A DNA stretch of 31,719 bases from Saccoglossus kowalevskii (taxonomy: Eukaryota; Hemichordata; Enteropneusta; Harrimaniidae). The DNA lies in contig NW_003146296.1 of NCBI RefSeq assembly GCF_000003605.2, positions 33,137 through 64,855 on the forward strand, read 5' to 3'. Numbering within the stretch: position 1 is the stretch's first letter; every line of letters starts with the position of its first letter. A program made the position numbers and the translations under genes. The notes beneath the pieces are model-generated. The model was not told where the DNA came from, ran no database searches, and was given only the letters and a program-made list of their open reading frames with translations. Positions 1 through 9,844 of this stretch are shown in pieces.

Positions 1-90
1 TAGCTGTCCACGTCACCAATGCACTGTCCTTACCGTCATCTGTGCTCTGTGTTATATCAGCTGGACAGTACACTACTGGATCTTGATGAT
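1..90 (-). CDS. HYR domain exon, partial at window edge
   Basis: Read on the minus strand from 90 down to 1 this gives about 30 codons with the start of a hyalin repeat (HYR) domain. The order is an acidic lead-in, V-V-Y-C-P-A-D-I-T, a short acidic loop, then a V-T-W strand. The exon begins after a clear acceptor (tctcattacag, AG at 92-91) in phase 1, the same phase as the two complete HYR exons at 3971-4231 and 5933-6178. The rest of the domain, including its second cysteine, lies outside the window. HYR domains are immunoglobulin-like extracellular adhesion modules. That this belongs to the same gene as the other HYR exons is inferred from strand, phase and order. Confidence 0.75.
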
Positions 91-189
91 CTGTAATGAG
101 AATCATTCATTATCTGCGTTTTCAATTGTTAATGTAACTTGACACATAGACTGTCCGGAGGAAATGCAGGGACGTAATTATTTTCTGAT

Positions 190-770
190 CGTAATCATGT
201 TAATATTAATATTACATATTAATGGCCTAGTTTTCACATTGATTACCTGATTATAAGGATTATAACTTGTTACCAAGTACCATTCAACAGATTTCAATGA
301 AACCTGTCATATAGATAATCTGGGATAACACGCAGACTTTGTTATCTGCAACAATGTGTGATGAGTAAATTTTAAGCGTATTCACTTTTTTCTCAAGATT
401 TCAATGAAACTCGGAACATAGATAGTCTGGAATATTACACAGATTTGATTAGTTGTCTATTGTAATTTGTGAATAGAAAATATCCAAGTTGCATATCAAT
501 TAGTTAATTTTAAGCATTTTAACTTGTTTCGCAAGTACCATCAACGAAACTTTGCTCATTTATGATCTGGGATAATCCGCAGATCATAATTATATTCTGG
601 TTGCTATCTGTGTATAATAATTACCTCGTTTGCATACATATTTCAATGAAATTTGGTACATAGATTCTCTGAGATATTCCACAAGACTGATTAGTCTTAG
701 GTTGCAATCTGTGGATAATAATAATACTGTAAAATACCTAATTTTCACTGGGTTTAAATTTCACTGATTT
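190..770. repeat. Diverged tandem repeat, about 100-145 bp units
   Basis: Four diverged copies of one unit follow each other. Each has a core like TTCAATGAAACT, then ACATAGAT, a GGGATA-type block, a GATTAG/ATCTGTG block, TAATTACCT, TTTGCATA and AATTTTAAG. Cores start near 290, 398, 541 and 643. The same unit appears at 26690-27185 and, more weakly, near 31320-31560. There is no coding potential. The units look like old satellite or minisatellite sequence scattered in this genome. Confidence 0.7.
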
Positions 771-848
771 ACCATTTCAGGCATATTCTGTGGGTTTTAA
801 ATTCAGGATTTTATCATTTAGATAATGTGTTCTATGCTAAATTTTACA

Positions 849-917
849 TATTCACTGGGTTTTAATTTAGCGCATTTTCCAGTCAGCGAAATAAGCTAAA
901 TTAAAACCCAGTGAATA
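849..917. repeat. Perfect 23-bp inverted repeat with 23-nt loop
   Basis: The arms at 849-871 and 895-917 are exact reverse complements (outer bases TATTCACTGGG, inner end AATTTAGC) separated by 23 nt. A degenerate copy of the arm core (CACTGGGTTTAAATT) lies just upstream near 748. No flanking target duplication was recognised. It could be a small foldback element or a transcribed hairpin. Confidence 0.8.
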
Positions 918-2830
918 ATTAACCCTTTTACAGTATGGGAAAGAGGTAGAGCCCAATTATGCACTTTATACTGATTGGTGAATATATTATAATTTGGAAT
1001 TCTCTTTAAAACTTGTATTTTAAATTGGAATTTCATTTGTTTCATTTCACAAATAGTAAAATGGTTGAGGTAGTTAATATGCATAATGATAATACATCAA
1101 GCGTTGTAGTAACCAGGGCTATCAGGAAGGCACCAGACAAGGGATATGACACCACTTTACCATATAAAGCCATAAGATCTCAATAATTTCAGATATATAA
1201 AGAACCATTACAGGTAAGCTTGTTACGTACAATCAATGTATCAGAATACATATTAATAATGTATCATATAGACATATATTGTCATGTGATAATGTTGGTA
1301 TCAACCAGAGCTATAAATGAAGCATTGGACAACAGATATGACTAACGTCTGATGGACATGTGATCACATTAATATGCATAACTCTAATACCCCCAAACAG
1401 TGTTGTAAATATGATTATGCATCCAGTGCTATATTGCAATAAGAGGCGTGGCAAGCCTATCAGATGACCATATATGGTCATGAGACCTTATTAATTATGA
1501 CAGTATATCAGATTCATTGATTCATTATTATTATCATTATTATCTAGCAAAAATATAAAAGTGAAGTTTTACATTGTTTGGTGGTTTTCCACGTATAAGT
1601 AGCAAGGGACTACTACTAAGGGGGGTGTCAAGGGGGATGGCTGGTACAGGTTACACGAATTAAAAACGGAATTTTACGTTTTTATAGGAAATAAAATGAA
1701 AATTTCATTTACAGTAAAAATAGTTTTTTACACTTTACAGATAAATAATATCTTTGTACAAATTACGGACGAATAAAATAGCTGATTACATTTTACACCT
1801 TACCCATGTCTACGAATTTACGTTTTTATTGATTTAAATTACATTATTACGAAAATAAAAACAATTGATTACAGCTTACGAAAATACCCCTTGCTGACCC
1901 TCTACTTACTAAGTATGATTGACACTTTTAACCCTGAAGTTATAAAAGATTAACTTGCGTAACACTGTGCTATGATGGTGAGCTGTTATGTGTTACTAAA
2001 CACTCAGCGGTTATAATATACAATAGAAATATCCATAGTGTCTTTTTGGTCCATGTATTATAAAATGCCGATACGTCGGTCTGGGAGCAATTTGACGAAA
2101 TTGTTGTCAGCGACAAGTGTACACGTTTTGTAAAAACATTCACCGCATACATGTTACATCTTTTATAACAAAAATACCTTTTTAAAAAAAATCTTTTATT
2201 TTATTCTATTCAAGTCGAACATGACGCGGTGTGACGACTGTGACGCGTTTAAAGCCCAGTGTCCTGAACAAATCACCTAGCATTTTATTTTAATCGAATC
2301 TGGGAATTACTAGTATATGAAACTCATCGAAGATAGTAGCGTGCACGTGACCGGGTATGAGTGAACTAAACCTCGAATATAAAGCGTCAAAAACAGGTAC
2401 GTTATGTAGTGTACGTTATGTAAACTTTCGCGTCAGTGGGTGATCCTTCACCGGTTGTGTTCTATGCCTGCACGGAATAACAAATTCACACATGTGAAGC
2501 ACGTGTTATTCAATCGTTTGTCATTGTCTGTATGTTTGCACTCGTAGTTTTATTTGAGACAGGCTATGCCTCCCATTGAAAAGGTTTACTCGTTGTTTCC
2601 GTGGTGGACCAGACTGGTGAATTAAATGTGTTATTTGATAGGTACGTACATAATGTACTCCGACTATCGAGTTCAAATCAATATGCTGAAAATTAGTTTT
2701 AGTTAGTTTTAGTTTACCATGATGTCATAATTACAAATTCGGTCCAAAGATTTGAATTAGACCATTCATCATTCGATTCCCGAACCTGTTGACATTGAAT
2801 TTCTCCACTCAGGCTTCGAAAGGTGGACGG
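918..2830. other. No gene recognised, intronic AT-rich DNA
   Basis: This is probably intron of the minus-strand HYR gene. It contains short AT-rich repeats and no open frame that looks like protein. A block of short AT-rich runs sits at 1670-1870. I see no exon with convincing splice sites and no RNA gene. Confidence 0.5.
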
Positions 2831-3118
2831 AAATTTCCATTATATATTATATGCGTGATCATGGTCGTGGCGATGTGCGGAAATACGATAGTGGCGACCA
2901 CTTCACTGACGAACAACATTTAGAAAAGATCTTCCTCCAACCGACTCATCATAATTATTCAGCAGCGTATTTGTAATGTCGTTAATCGGAGTCTTGACCG
3001 ATGGGTATTCTCGCAGACATGGTGCCAGATCCAGTGTACACTGAATTACTGTTTCATGATTGTATCTGTGTTAACGGTGACGATGATCAGTGTCGATCGA
3101 TACATCGCTGTGTACTAA
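2831..3118 (+). pseudogene. Class A GPCR fragment, TM1 to the DRY motif, disrupted
   Basis: Plus-strand translation shows the N-terminal third of a rhodopsin-family receptor. TM1 starts near 2852 (V-I-M-V-V-A-M-C-G-N-T-I-V, with the conserved G-N). An in-frame TAG follows at 2921. The TM2 end and first extracellular loop (V-F-V-M-S-L-I-G-V-L-T-D-G, about 2958-3004) are in the next frame. The original frame then resumes with W-V-F-S-Q-T-W-C-Q-I-Q, containing the conserved TM3 cysteine, and ends TM3 with S-V-L-T-V-T-M-I-S-V-D-R-Y-I-A-V (DRY at 3095-3103), followed by TAA at 3116. Amine-type and orphan class A receptors have this pattern, but the subfamily is not resolved. Stops and two compensating shifts indicate a dead copy. 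TM4-TM7 were not found downstream. Confidence 0.7.
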
Positions 3119-3179
3119 TACAGAGTCTAGTATATTAACTTCCTATTTATCTACACTGCCCTCAACAGTGTCTGTTCAG

Positions 3180-3275
3180 GGCGTATGCATGATATGCAAG
3201 CGTTAAGCGGGCGCCCGGATGATCAGAGTATGAGCAGTGGGGATGGGGCGGTATCTCACCGTACTACAGCGACTG
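3180..3275 (+). other. Possible small coding exon, plus strand
   Basis: A pyrimidine-rich stretch ends in tctgttcag (AG 3178-3179), and 96 bp later there is a donor GTATGT at 3276. Between them one frame is open for 31 codons with a hydrophilic sequence containing G-R-P-D-D-Q-S-M-S-S-G-D-G. It is in the same frame as the receptor fragment upstream, but no splice phase joins the two. No family is recognised. This could be a genuine exon of an unknown gene or chance. Confidence 0.2.
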
Positions 3276-3970
3276 GTATGTACACATGACAATATTGATT
3301 CACTTATTTATATAAATGCTAATGGTTCCGAGTGGGCAAATGTGTGATGTACGAATCTGTTTATCGTATCGTTGAGGGCGCATTCATTTCCAGTGGTCGT
3401 GGTGGTGGACGGGGTACCCATACCACGTGATTACTGTGACGTTATGATGTATGTTTTCTCTCAGTTGTATGACCATTGAACAGACGACACAGAAATTTCT
3501 CTCTACCAGTTTCGACTTGTCGTTGAGTGTGCTGATACCATATTCTAAACCCAAATTTACCCTGCCGAACTTTGACCTTAAACAAATCATCATTAAACTT
3601 TTATCTATCCGCGTAACATTTCGGAAATATATAACTCGACAACGTAATTTTAAATTTACACATTTTAATGAACAAAATTTCACTTCCGATCCCAAACTCC
3701 ATGTAAGAATAATCGGGTGTAAATTACTGTATATGCCAAACACTGTTTATCAAAAACAGCCAGTATAGAAGTATAAAACTGGCAGTTCCTCCAGATTCAT
3801 GAGTCACCGATGATTGTCAATAAACAACCAACAATCACCTGGCTTACAACTGGTGTAACTGACGTGAGCCCGCACACACCATGTTTCGGGGCAAAATGTT
3901 TTATGTATTGAAATATTTAGCTGCGTGGGACCTATAATATTGCTACGTACATTGCACATGTCGTGCCTAC

Positions 3971-4231
3971 CTTTAACCGTGATGGTGAACGTGCAGGTGG
4001 ATTCTGTGTTAAATTCGGTGTTTTCAAATACATATCGCATGACTGTCTCTCCTATCGGAAACGTGTCCCCGGGTCTCTCCGGGGGATATTGGACGGTGGG
4101 CAGACTCTCACCAATGCCTGTCGCAGTTGGTACGCTCCAATCGACCGTGGCAACTTCGCTGTTATCTTCGGTGTATTTTGTAATGTCACTTGGACAATTG
4201 TAAATGATTATTCCCTCGGCAGCGATGTTGG
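3971..4231 (-). CDS. HYR domain exon, complete
   Basis: This exon runs from 4231 down to 3971 on the minus strand, 261 bp, bounded by acceptor ttttacag and donor GTAGGC, phase 1 at both ends. It encodes one whole hyalin repeat of 87 residues. It begins Y-N-C-P-S-D-I-T, has the W-S-V-P-T-A-T-G strand in the middle, then P-G-D-T-F-P-I-G, and ends C-T-F-T-I-T-V-K-G. The two cysteines conserved in HYR domains are both present. It is clearly related to the exon at 5933-6178, including an identical stretch of about 24 bases around P-G-D-T-F-P-I-G, so the pair looks like an exon duplication. HYR domains occur in secreted or cell-surface adhesion and complement-like proteins, and the protein is inferred to be extracellular. 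Confidence 0.88.
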
Positions 4232-4319
4232 CTGTAAAAGACATTTGAAAAAAAAATCCCCAGATGTCAACAGAACAAACCTCCTCAATTACTATAGTAA
4301 TTATAACACAATATGAGAG

Positions 4320-4760
4320 ATATGTCTATGTTGAGGATCATCGTTAAAGTATGCATAAATAGGTGGTCGCATAATGTTCTGATTTCATATAAACAAACTG
4401 TATTCTACATGTATACGTCACACGAGACCCATATCGACTGTGCCATGGGGGTGAAAAAAACAGACTGTGTTACCTCCATGACTGTGCCATGCCACTGTAA
4501 TGAAGGTAGAACGATACCTTTTTGACGCCACTCAGTGCGTGATGTTATGTGTTTAGTCTCTTCACCGTTTATGATGGGTTCAAAAGGTGTGTGAATATGA
4601 ACTACTGAAGTAAGTTATGCTAACAGCAATGAATAACTAAAGAGAAACTTTTCAACAAAACAGCTGCCTTGCGCTAAAAGACGCCATTTCACGCTTCGCG
4701 TTAACTCGGGCGTTCTATATAATAACAGCGCATGCGATCACGTAAATTCTCCTATTGGGC
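4320..4760. other. No feature recognised, HYR gene intron
   Basis: This lies between two HYR exons. It has short open frames on the plus strand but no recognisable protein, and no matching splice sites were seen. Nothing further can be supported. Confidence 0.4.
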
Positions 4761-4779
4761 AGTTGACACATAGCTGGGT

Positions 4780-5210
4780 AGGGAGGTGCCCCTGAGTGCT
4801 CAAAAGTATGACCATTTTTATACCTGGATAGTGGCAAAATCTATACCCATATTTATACCAAATTATCATTGCTGTCATCACTGTGTATTCCAAATTAAAA
4901 CAGTTACCGTATTTGCTCTATTAGAAGAGCATCTCCATTAGAAGCACGTGTAAGGCAACAGTTGCATTGTATATTGATTTATTAAAATATGTATTTTGAC
5001 CATAGAAACACCTCTGTCACTTACATAAGAGCATATTATTAACACAGTGTTCAGGTTATTTATACCAAATTGGAAAAAATATTACCGATATTTATATACC
5101 TATCTTGATTAGAAATCAGGTCGATACTTATACCTAAAATCCAAAAACCGAGACCCATTTCAGCGGCACATCCCCATTAGACAAGTTCCACGTGTTGCCC
5201 CCCCCCCGGG
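4780..5210 (-). repeat. Probable dispersed repeat ending in poly-C
   Basis: Read on the minus strand this block starts with a C/G homopolymer (10 C at 5198-5207 on the plus strand), continues with GGGGATGTGCCGCTGAAATG and GGTCTCGGTTTTTGGATTTT, then has several GGTATAAATAT-type segments. The style (G-run end, then repeated GGTATA/TTATACC motifs, seen on the plus strand at 4818, 4843, 5060 and 5132) is that of a non-coding interspersed element. The family was not identified. It also contains two GAAGAGCATCTCCATTAGAA-like segments near 4922-4942. Confidence 0.45.
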
Positions 5211-5318
5211 TAAATTCTAGTCATTCTCTCAAAAATAGACAGAACCATATCCAATTATAATGTCAAATCACCAGACTTCAGATCCATACAATAACTATTG
5301 GCTTTAATATGTCTCAAT

Positions 5319-5369
5319 ATGGACAGTGTCACTGTATGGACAGTATCACTGTATGCACAGTATCACTGG
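5319..5369. repeat. 17-bp tandem repeat, three copies
   Basis: Three head-to-tail copies of ATGGACAGTATCACTGT occupy 5319-5335, 5336-5352 and 5353-5369, with one or two differences each. Every unit carries its own dyad (ACAGT, three bases, ACTGT), so the array is a row of small palindromes. No coding role is apparent. Confidence 0.85.
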
Positions 5370-5932
5370 AATCATGTACGTTCCCGTCGCAGATTTATCT
5401 ACACTTACCGTGCACTTGACCAATTTCAGCGCATCACAATGTTCATTGATTTATTTATGTACAATCATGAAGCAAATATTCCATGATAACATGAAACAGC
5501 AGTGTAAAAAATGGCCAACTATTAAAATTATTAGAACAATGCTACGGAACACAATGTTAAAAAATATAGCGGTTTTTGGGTTTTTTTTCTTTTTTACTTT
5601 CGAAAACCTGGATTTTTGTAATAATTTAAAAGATAACATAATGTTCTCAATCAGACAATAGATATAACATCATTTCATCAACAAATCAATTTGTAAAACG
5701 GCTGGCTATCTCAACCATAGAAACCCAAGGTATAATCGTTCTAATACTGACAAAATGACCACCATTCACTAAAATGCAAACTTCGCGTTTTCGAAAAGTG
5801 TGCTGTGATCCTTGTATTGGCAGATAAGTACAATTGCAAAATGGATAAATAATTTGATATTTTCGATAACTCATATCCTAGTGTCCACATTATGTAATAG
5901 AACATTATTCGAACATGCTCAAAACATGATAC

Positions 5933-6178
5933 CTGTGACCGTGATAGTGAACACGCAGATAGCTTCGGTGTTCAATTCAGTGTCTTTAAATATATACTTC
6001 ATGTCTGTCTTTCCTATCGGAAACGTGTCCCCGGGTTCATCCGTGGGGTACTCTACGGTGAGCGGACTCTCACCGCTGCCTGTCGCAGTTGGTACACTCC
6101 AGGTAACCGTTGCAAGGTTGGAATCGGTGTTTGCTGTAATGTCACTTGGGCAATTGTAAATGGTTATTCCCTCAGAAT
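5933..6178 (-). CDS. HYR domain exon, complete
   Basis: This exon runs from 6178 down to 5933 on the minus strand, 246 bp, flanked by acceptor tttctcatag and donor GTATCA, phase 1 at both ends. It encodes a full hyalin repeat of about 82 residues: I-T-I-Y-N-C-P-S-D-I-T at the start, T-W-S-V-P-T-A-T-G in the middle, P-G-D-T-F-P-I-G, and I-C-V-F-T-I-T-V-T-G at the end. Both canonical cysteines are present. It precedes the 3971-4231 exon in the transcript and is about five codons shorter. The equal phases mean one or both can be spliced out without a frame change. Confidence 0.88.
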
Positions 6179-6179
6179 C

Positions 6180-6650
6180 TATGAGAAATAATTTGCATAT
6201 AATTATATAAGTAAATATATAGTGATGAAATGTCTCGTACTCGTAGCTTTCCCGTTTTTAATGACGCGTCGACAATTTATTTAAATGTATCTCAATAGAC
6301 CAGCGCGACGTGACAGTAATAATAATAGTATACTAATATAATAATAATGTGAATGGATGTTCATTATGATCATCATAATGTCCGTAGACTCAGTAAATAC
6401 CGATAATTGTAGTAGGATGGGCGTGCATTTGAATTAATCACTTACAAAATCCGGGAATTATTGGCTTGTTCTATCATGTATTGATTTCTTTATTTTAATA
6501 TGAATGTATTTATTTTCATGCTGGGATAATAAAAAAAGGATCGACTGGCTGGGGAGAAACTCGTGGTCACCCTTATATTAGTATTAACCATGTACTCCCA
6601 TGATGCATCGCACATATACCTCTATTACATTACATTACACAACGCTGTTC
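6180..6650. other. Intron between CCPGW and HYR exons
   Basis: Non-coding. It contains a TAATAATA-rich stretch (6318-6352) and a near-palindrome around CATTATGATCATCATAATG (6363-6381). A sequence resembling a minus-strand donor near 6446 has no open exon behind it. Confidence 0.4.
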
Positions 6651-6656
6651 ACTTAC

Positions 6657-6748
6657 CAAGTTGAACAAAACATCCTTGGTCGGTGGGTTCTGCTTGAGAC
6701 CATCCAGGGCAACAGACGTTACTTTTACCATAATTGCATACATTCATT
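6657..6748 (-). CDS. Cysteine-rich CCPGW exon upstream of HYR exons
   Basis: This 92-bp exon (6748 down to 6657, minus strand) has acceptor ccacctttcag and a strong donor GTAAGT. It begins in phase 2 and ends in phase 1, matching the phase-1 start of the next HYR exon. The 30 complete codons read N-V-C-N-Y-G, then V-C-C-P-G-W, then D-Q-G-C-F-V-Q. The spacing of the cysteines and the CCPGW block resemble the N-terminal unique/EGF-like region of fibrillin-type matrix proteins and the first half of an EGF-like module. It is therefore likely near the N terminus of the HYR protein. The preceding exon, which must end in phase 2, was not found. Confidence 0.7.
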
Positions 6749-6759
6749 CTGAAAGGTGG

Positions 6760-8200
6760 AGTACTTGTTGATAGAGGTATATTTAATTAATCCAATAAAG
6801 TTGTTTATGTCGTCAGATGCATGAAATACGAATGTGACATTTTGTTCCATTTTTGTTGCCCCCTCATCAAAACTTAAAAATGGTGGATTACGGTAAAACA
6901 CGGGAATGTAGAGTCCTCTACTTAGCTCGTAAGCAAACTAAACATAAATACAATTAATCTTAAATTACACGTGTTAAAATAGTCACAATCGTCGTGTCGC
7001 GTCGTGTTTAATGTGAGTCCCACGTTACGTATACAGCGTATAAATTACATTGTTTTACCGCGAAATTCGAGCGTACACTACACACCGACTGTAGCACATT
7101 GAGTAAAAAAGTTAAAATTCATGCGGTTTTGGTGCCAACGACTTTCACTAACTTAAATGACAACAAAAATACACCTACCCCTTTGCAAATACTAACTCAG
7201 CAAAACATTGTCGAATTGACGTGAAAATCCACAATGTCAAAATAAATGTGAATCGTTTCCATATCTTCATCCTGATTTCACGTATCTAACCAGTGATGAC
7301 TTCAAACGTCTTCCGCACATGAAAATATATGCAGCCGCGTCTCTGCTCTGTGGCGAGCGCTTGGTCAAATCGGTTATATTAGTCCTCACTTGGTAGAAAT
7401 ACAAATGTTATCGTGTGTATTCACACGCGACTCAGCTAACAACAGCACATTTGATTGTAAGTGCTTGGGATAGCTATTGACCATGAATCTGGTCACATGA
7501 AACAAGCGCAGTTTATATTGTTAGTATTTATTTGTGCGTGTACTCACATCACTAGGCGACTTCTTTTTTGAGATCAAAACGTAGAAACATGTGTTTATGT
7601 AGGAGGGCATATGTTGATATTTGAGGGGTAATTAGCGCACGTCGTTATGCAAAGTTAAACTGAGTCCCTCGTAACTACGCCCATTTCTTTATTCCATTAC
7701 CAATTAACCGTTCGGCGCAATGCAAATAGGGCTTGTGTTATCGGACAATAATTTAACTCAACACGTGACCGCGCAAAATCAACAGCAATTTGTTTTGTTG
7801 TGTTGTGTTGTGCGAATATCTATTTACTTTGTACGAGAACGGAGAACAATTGAAATACACACTGAACTTGTCAGGATAATTGATACAAAATGACCATAGC
7901 ATTGTGCGTTGTTTATCTACACCACTGACGTATCAGCTTCGGGCGTCCGACAATCACATCAACAAAAGCTCAACAAAAAATGTTATCCAGAAAAATGATA
8001 CATATGATTTCGAAAAGAAATGCTAAACCCTCTTATTTGAAAAAAGAAATGTTTAAAAATGCTCTCGGAATTAAAAAAAAACAAAAAAAAAACTTCTACA
8101 TTAGTGCGAAAAATCTGAGTATCATGATGCAATTGACCAATTTCCGCCATTACCAGCAGCGCCCTCAACGTCCCGATTATAAATGGCTTACAGAGAGATA
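6760..8200. other. No gene recognised upstream of CCPGW exon
   Basis: Probably intron or 5' flank of the HYR gene. It holds a short TGTTG simple repeat near 7792-7811 and an A-rich stretch at 8036-8095 that creates spurious lysine-rich open frames. No signal-peptide exon with correct phase could be identified. Confidence 0.4.
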
Positions 8201-8207
8201 TTTTCAC

Positions 8208-8277
8208 GTCTTCACTATACTCTAATAAATTCCATTACACTTCATTCATTCAATAATGATGGATGAGCCAGAGATGC
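8208..8277 (-). repeat. Split direct repeat B2
   Basis: This 70-bp segment matches B1 at 8717-8796. The last 40 bases (TTCATTCATTCAATAATGAT, then GGATGAGCCAGAGATGC) are identical and the outer part has a roughly 10-base gap. In the transcript direction it would be the 3' end of the element. Confidence 0.8.
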
Positions 8278-8516
8278 CAAAGTTTTATTTACAGACGTGG
8301 ATAGAAAAAGAAATTATTACATGACACGTTATACCAGGGTGGGCTGTTGCTTGTGATCTCCCTGTTATCCTATGTCGGCCACCCAGGAAAAACCAGAGAT
8401 AAAAACCCTATACTTTATATTGCGGGATATTCTCTGGAAACCTGTGTCCGAAAGCAATGCAGCACATAGTACAGGGACAGTGTCGGACTACACTGTTATC
8501 ACATAATGGCAAAGCT

Positions 8517-8716
8517 AAATGAACTTTTAAAATTAATATTTGATGTAATTGAACTTGAATGTCTGTGAGCTGCTGAGTTGCTGACTAGACTGACTAACTT
8601 CCTACTGCTTCCCGCTATTCCCTATCTGATTGCCCCACCCATCTCATCAATTACTGTCACCGTAACATTGAAGACAGTATTTTCCCTCTATACTATCGAA
8701 CCGAAGGAAAAGATAT
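8517..8716 (-). repeat. Split direct repeat A2
   Basis: This is a direct copy of the segment at 10516-10702, nearly identical over about 170 bp (for example TGCTTCCCGCTATTCCCTAT and CACCGTAACATTGAAGACAG in both). It touches B1, as expected for an A2 unit. The match at its 8700-8716 end is weaker but shares an AAAAGATAT segment with A1. Confidence 0.85.
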
Positions 8717-8796
8717 GTCTTCACTATACTCTTATACCATTGAATACATTCCACTACGCTTCATTCATTCAATAATGATGGATGAGCCAGAGATGC
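8717..8796 (-). repeat. Split direct repeat B1
   Basis: Lies directly after the recombinase stop codon in the element's own direction and is repeated as B2 at 8208-8277. The combination of B1 abutting A2 is the diagnostic arrangement. Confidence 0.8.
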
Positions 8797-8842
8797 GGCA
8801 GCTTTAGGCTCCACTAAAGAAAGGGGAAGTGAAAATATCTGA

Positions 8843-9842
8843 TTACAGACCAAGGTTTTTGGATACAAGCAGTGTAGATTCCAGTGAATCATCAACGTAT
8901 CCGTCCTTTGCAGTTTCGGATTTCCATCTACCATTACGTTTAAAACATCTTTCATTGGCATTAGCCGCAGCTGTCGCTCCCCCGCACCGTAATGAGTGTA
9001 ACCCAATATTAAGTTTATCGTCGGCGACCTCTTTCAATCTTGCCACAAGGGTTTCTTTGCGCCCTAGTATAACTTAAAGGTTTGTTTTTTGAAATACATT
9101 TTACAGAATCCTTCGTAAAAAATAAAGGCTGAACCAAGTAGAGATCACTCTCCAAATCAATGTCACATACATTAAACATATCTTTGAAGATTAAAATACT
9201 GGCATGCAATTGATGACAATTTTGCTAAAACTGTTTCATTTCATTTCCTTTCCGATACTGATCGGTTTTACTAGACTCAATACTGAGCGTCATATGCTCC
9301 CCATGGAAATGCACGTTGTTACATTTTAGTCTACTCAACTCATCAAAACGTAGAAATGCTGAAAAAGATAACGTAATCATGGCAATATCTCTAATTACTG
9401 CAACATCACCAGTGTCTTTATACTTCGAACACTACTCTACCAACATTTCTGGTGTCACTGGGTCTTTCCGCTGCACTGGTCTTCCGCGACATCTTTTAGC
9501 CGATTCTAGTAAATTCCTAATAAATGGGTGAGATGTAGGGCTTTCAAAACCAGAAATTTCGTGGGCCCAGTTAATACCATACACTAAGCTATTAATAACA
9601 CTAACACTATGCTTTTCTTCAATCAGCTTTGTAATATATGCTACAAAAATACGATTTGCTGACAACACCTCTACATTTTTTGCTGTTGCCCAAACCTTCC
9701 ATTTTCTAGACGCACTAAAGTACTTAGTATTTGTATGCGAACTTCTAGCATCTAACAGTCTACTGGTCATCTGACTTGCTATGTTGATAATCTCCTCATC
9801 AATCGTCTCGCCCTCCAATTCACTTTGCACTCTTTCTTGCAA
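8843..9842 (-). pseudogene. Tyrosine recombinase (YR) relic
   Basis: From 9842 downwards an N-terminal core-binding (SAM-like) domain reads through S-A-S-R-K-W-K-V-W-A and ends K-D-P-V-T-P-E-M-L-V-E at an in-frame TAG (9434-9432). The same frame continues into the catalytic domain with the first catalytic arginine in S-A-F-L-R-F-D-E-L, the lysine hairpin S-S-K-T-D-Q, then a second TAG (9227-9225). After a one-base shift near 9050-9065 the C-terminal half follows: H-S-L-R-C-G-G-A-T (H-x-x-R box, about 8990-9003), G-R-W-K-S, and the nucleophile tyrosine in K-D-G-Y-V-D-D-S-L (about 8898), ending V-S-K-N-L-G-L and stop. All active-site residues are thus still legible in a gene with two stops and one frameshift. 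Family knowledge: the enzyme performs site-specific strand exchange during insertion. Confidence 0.88.
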
Positions 9843-9844
9843 AT

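Noticed and set aside
3451-3768. Overlapping open frames on both strands, 105 and 119 codons
   Set aside because: No family motif, no splice or promoter support, and overlap on opposite strands. Most likely chance openness.
6770-6930. Open minus-strand stretch running up to the acceptor of the CCPGW exon
   Set aside because: It looks protein-like for about 50 codons, but the only donor in the right phase would leave a 16-bp intron, which is not possible, and contiguous reading hits a stop.
7980-8225. 81-codon lysine-rich plus-strand frame
   Set aside because: Created by A-runs and overlapping the retrotransposon repeat B2; no domain.
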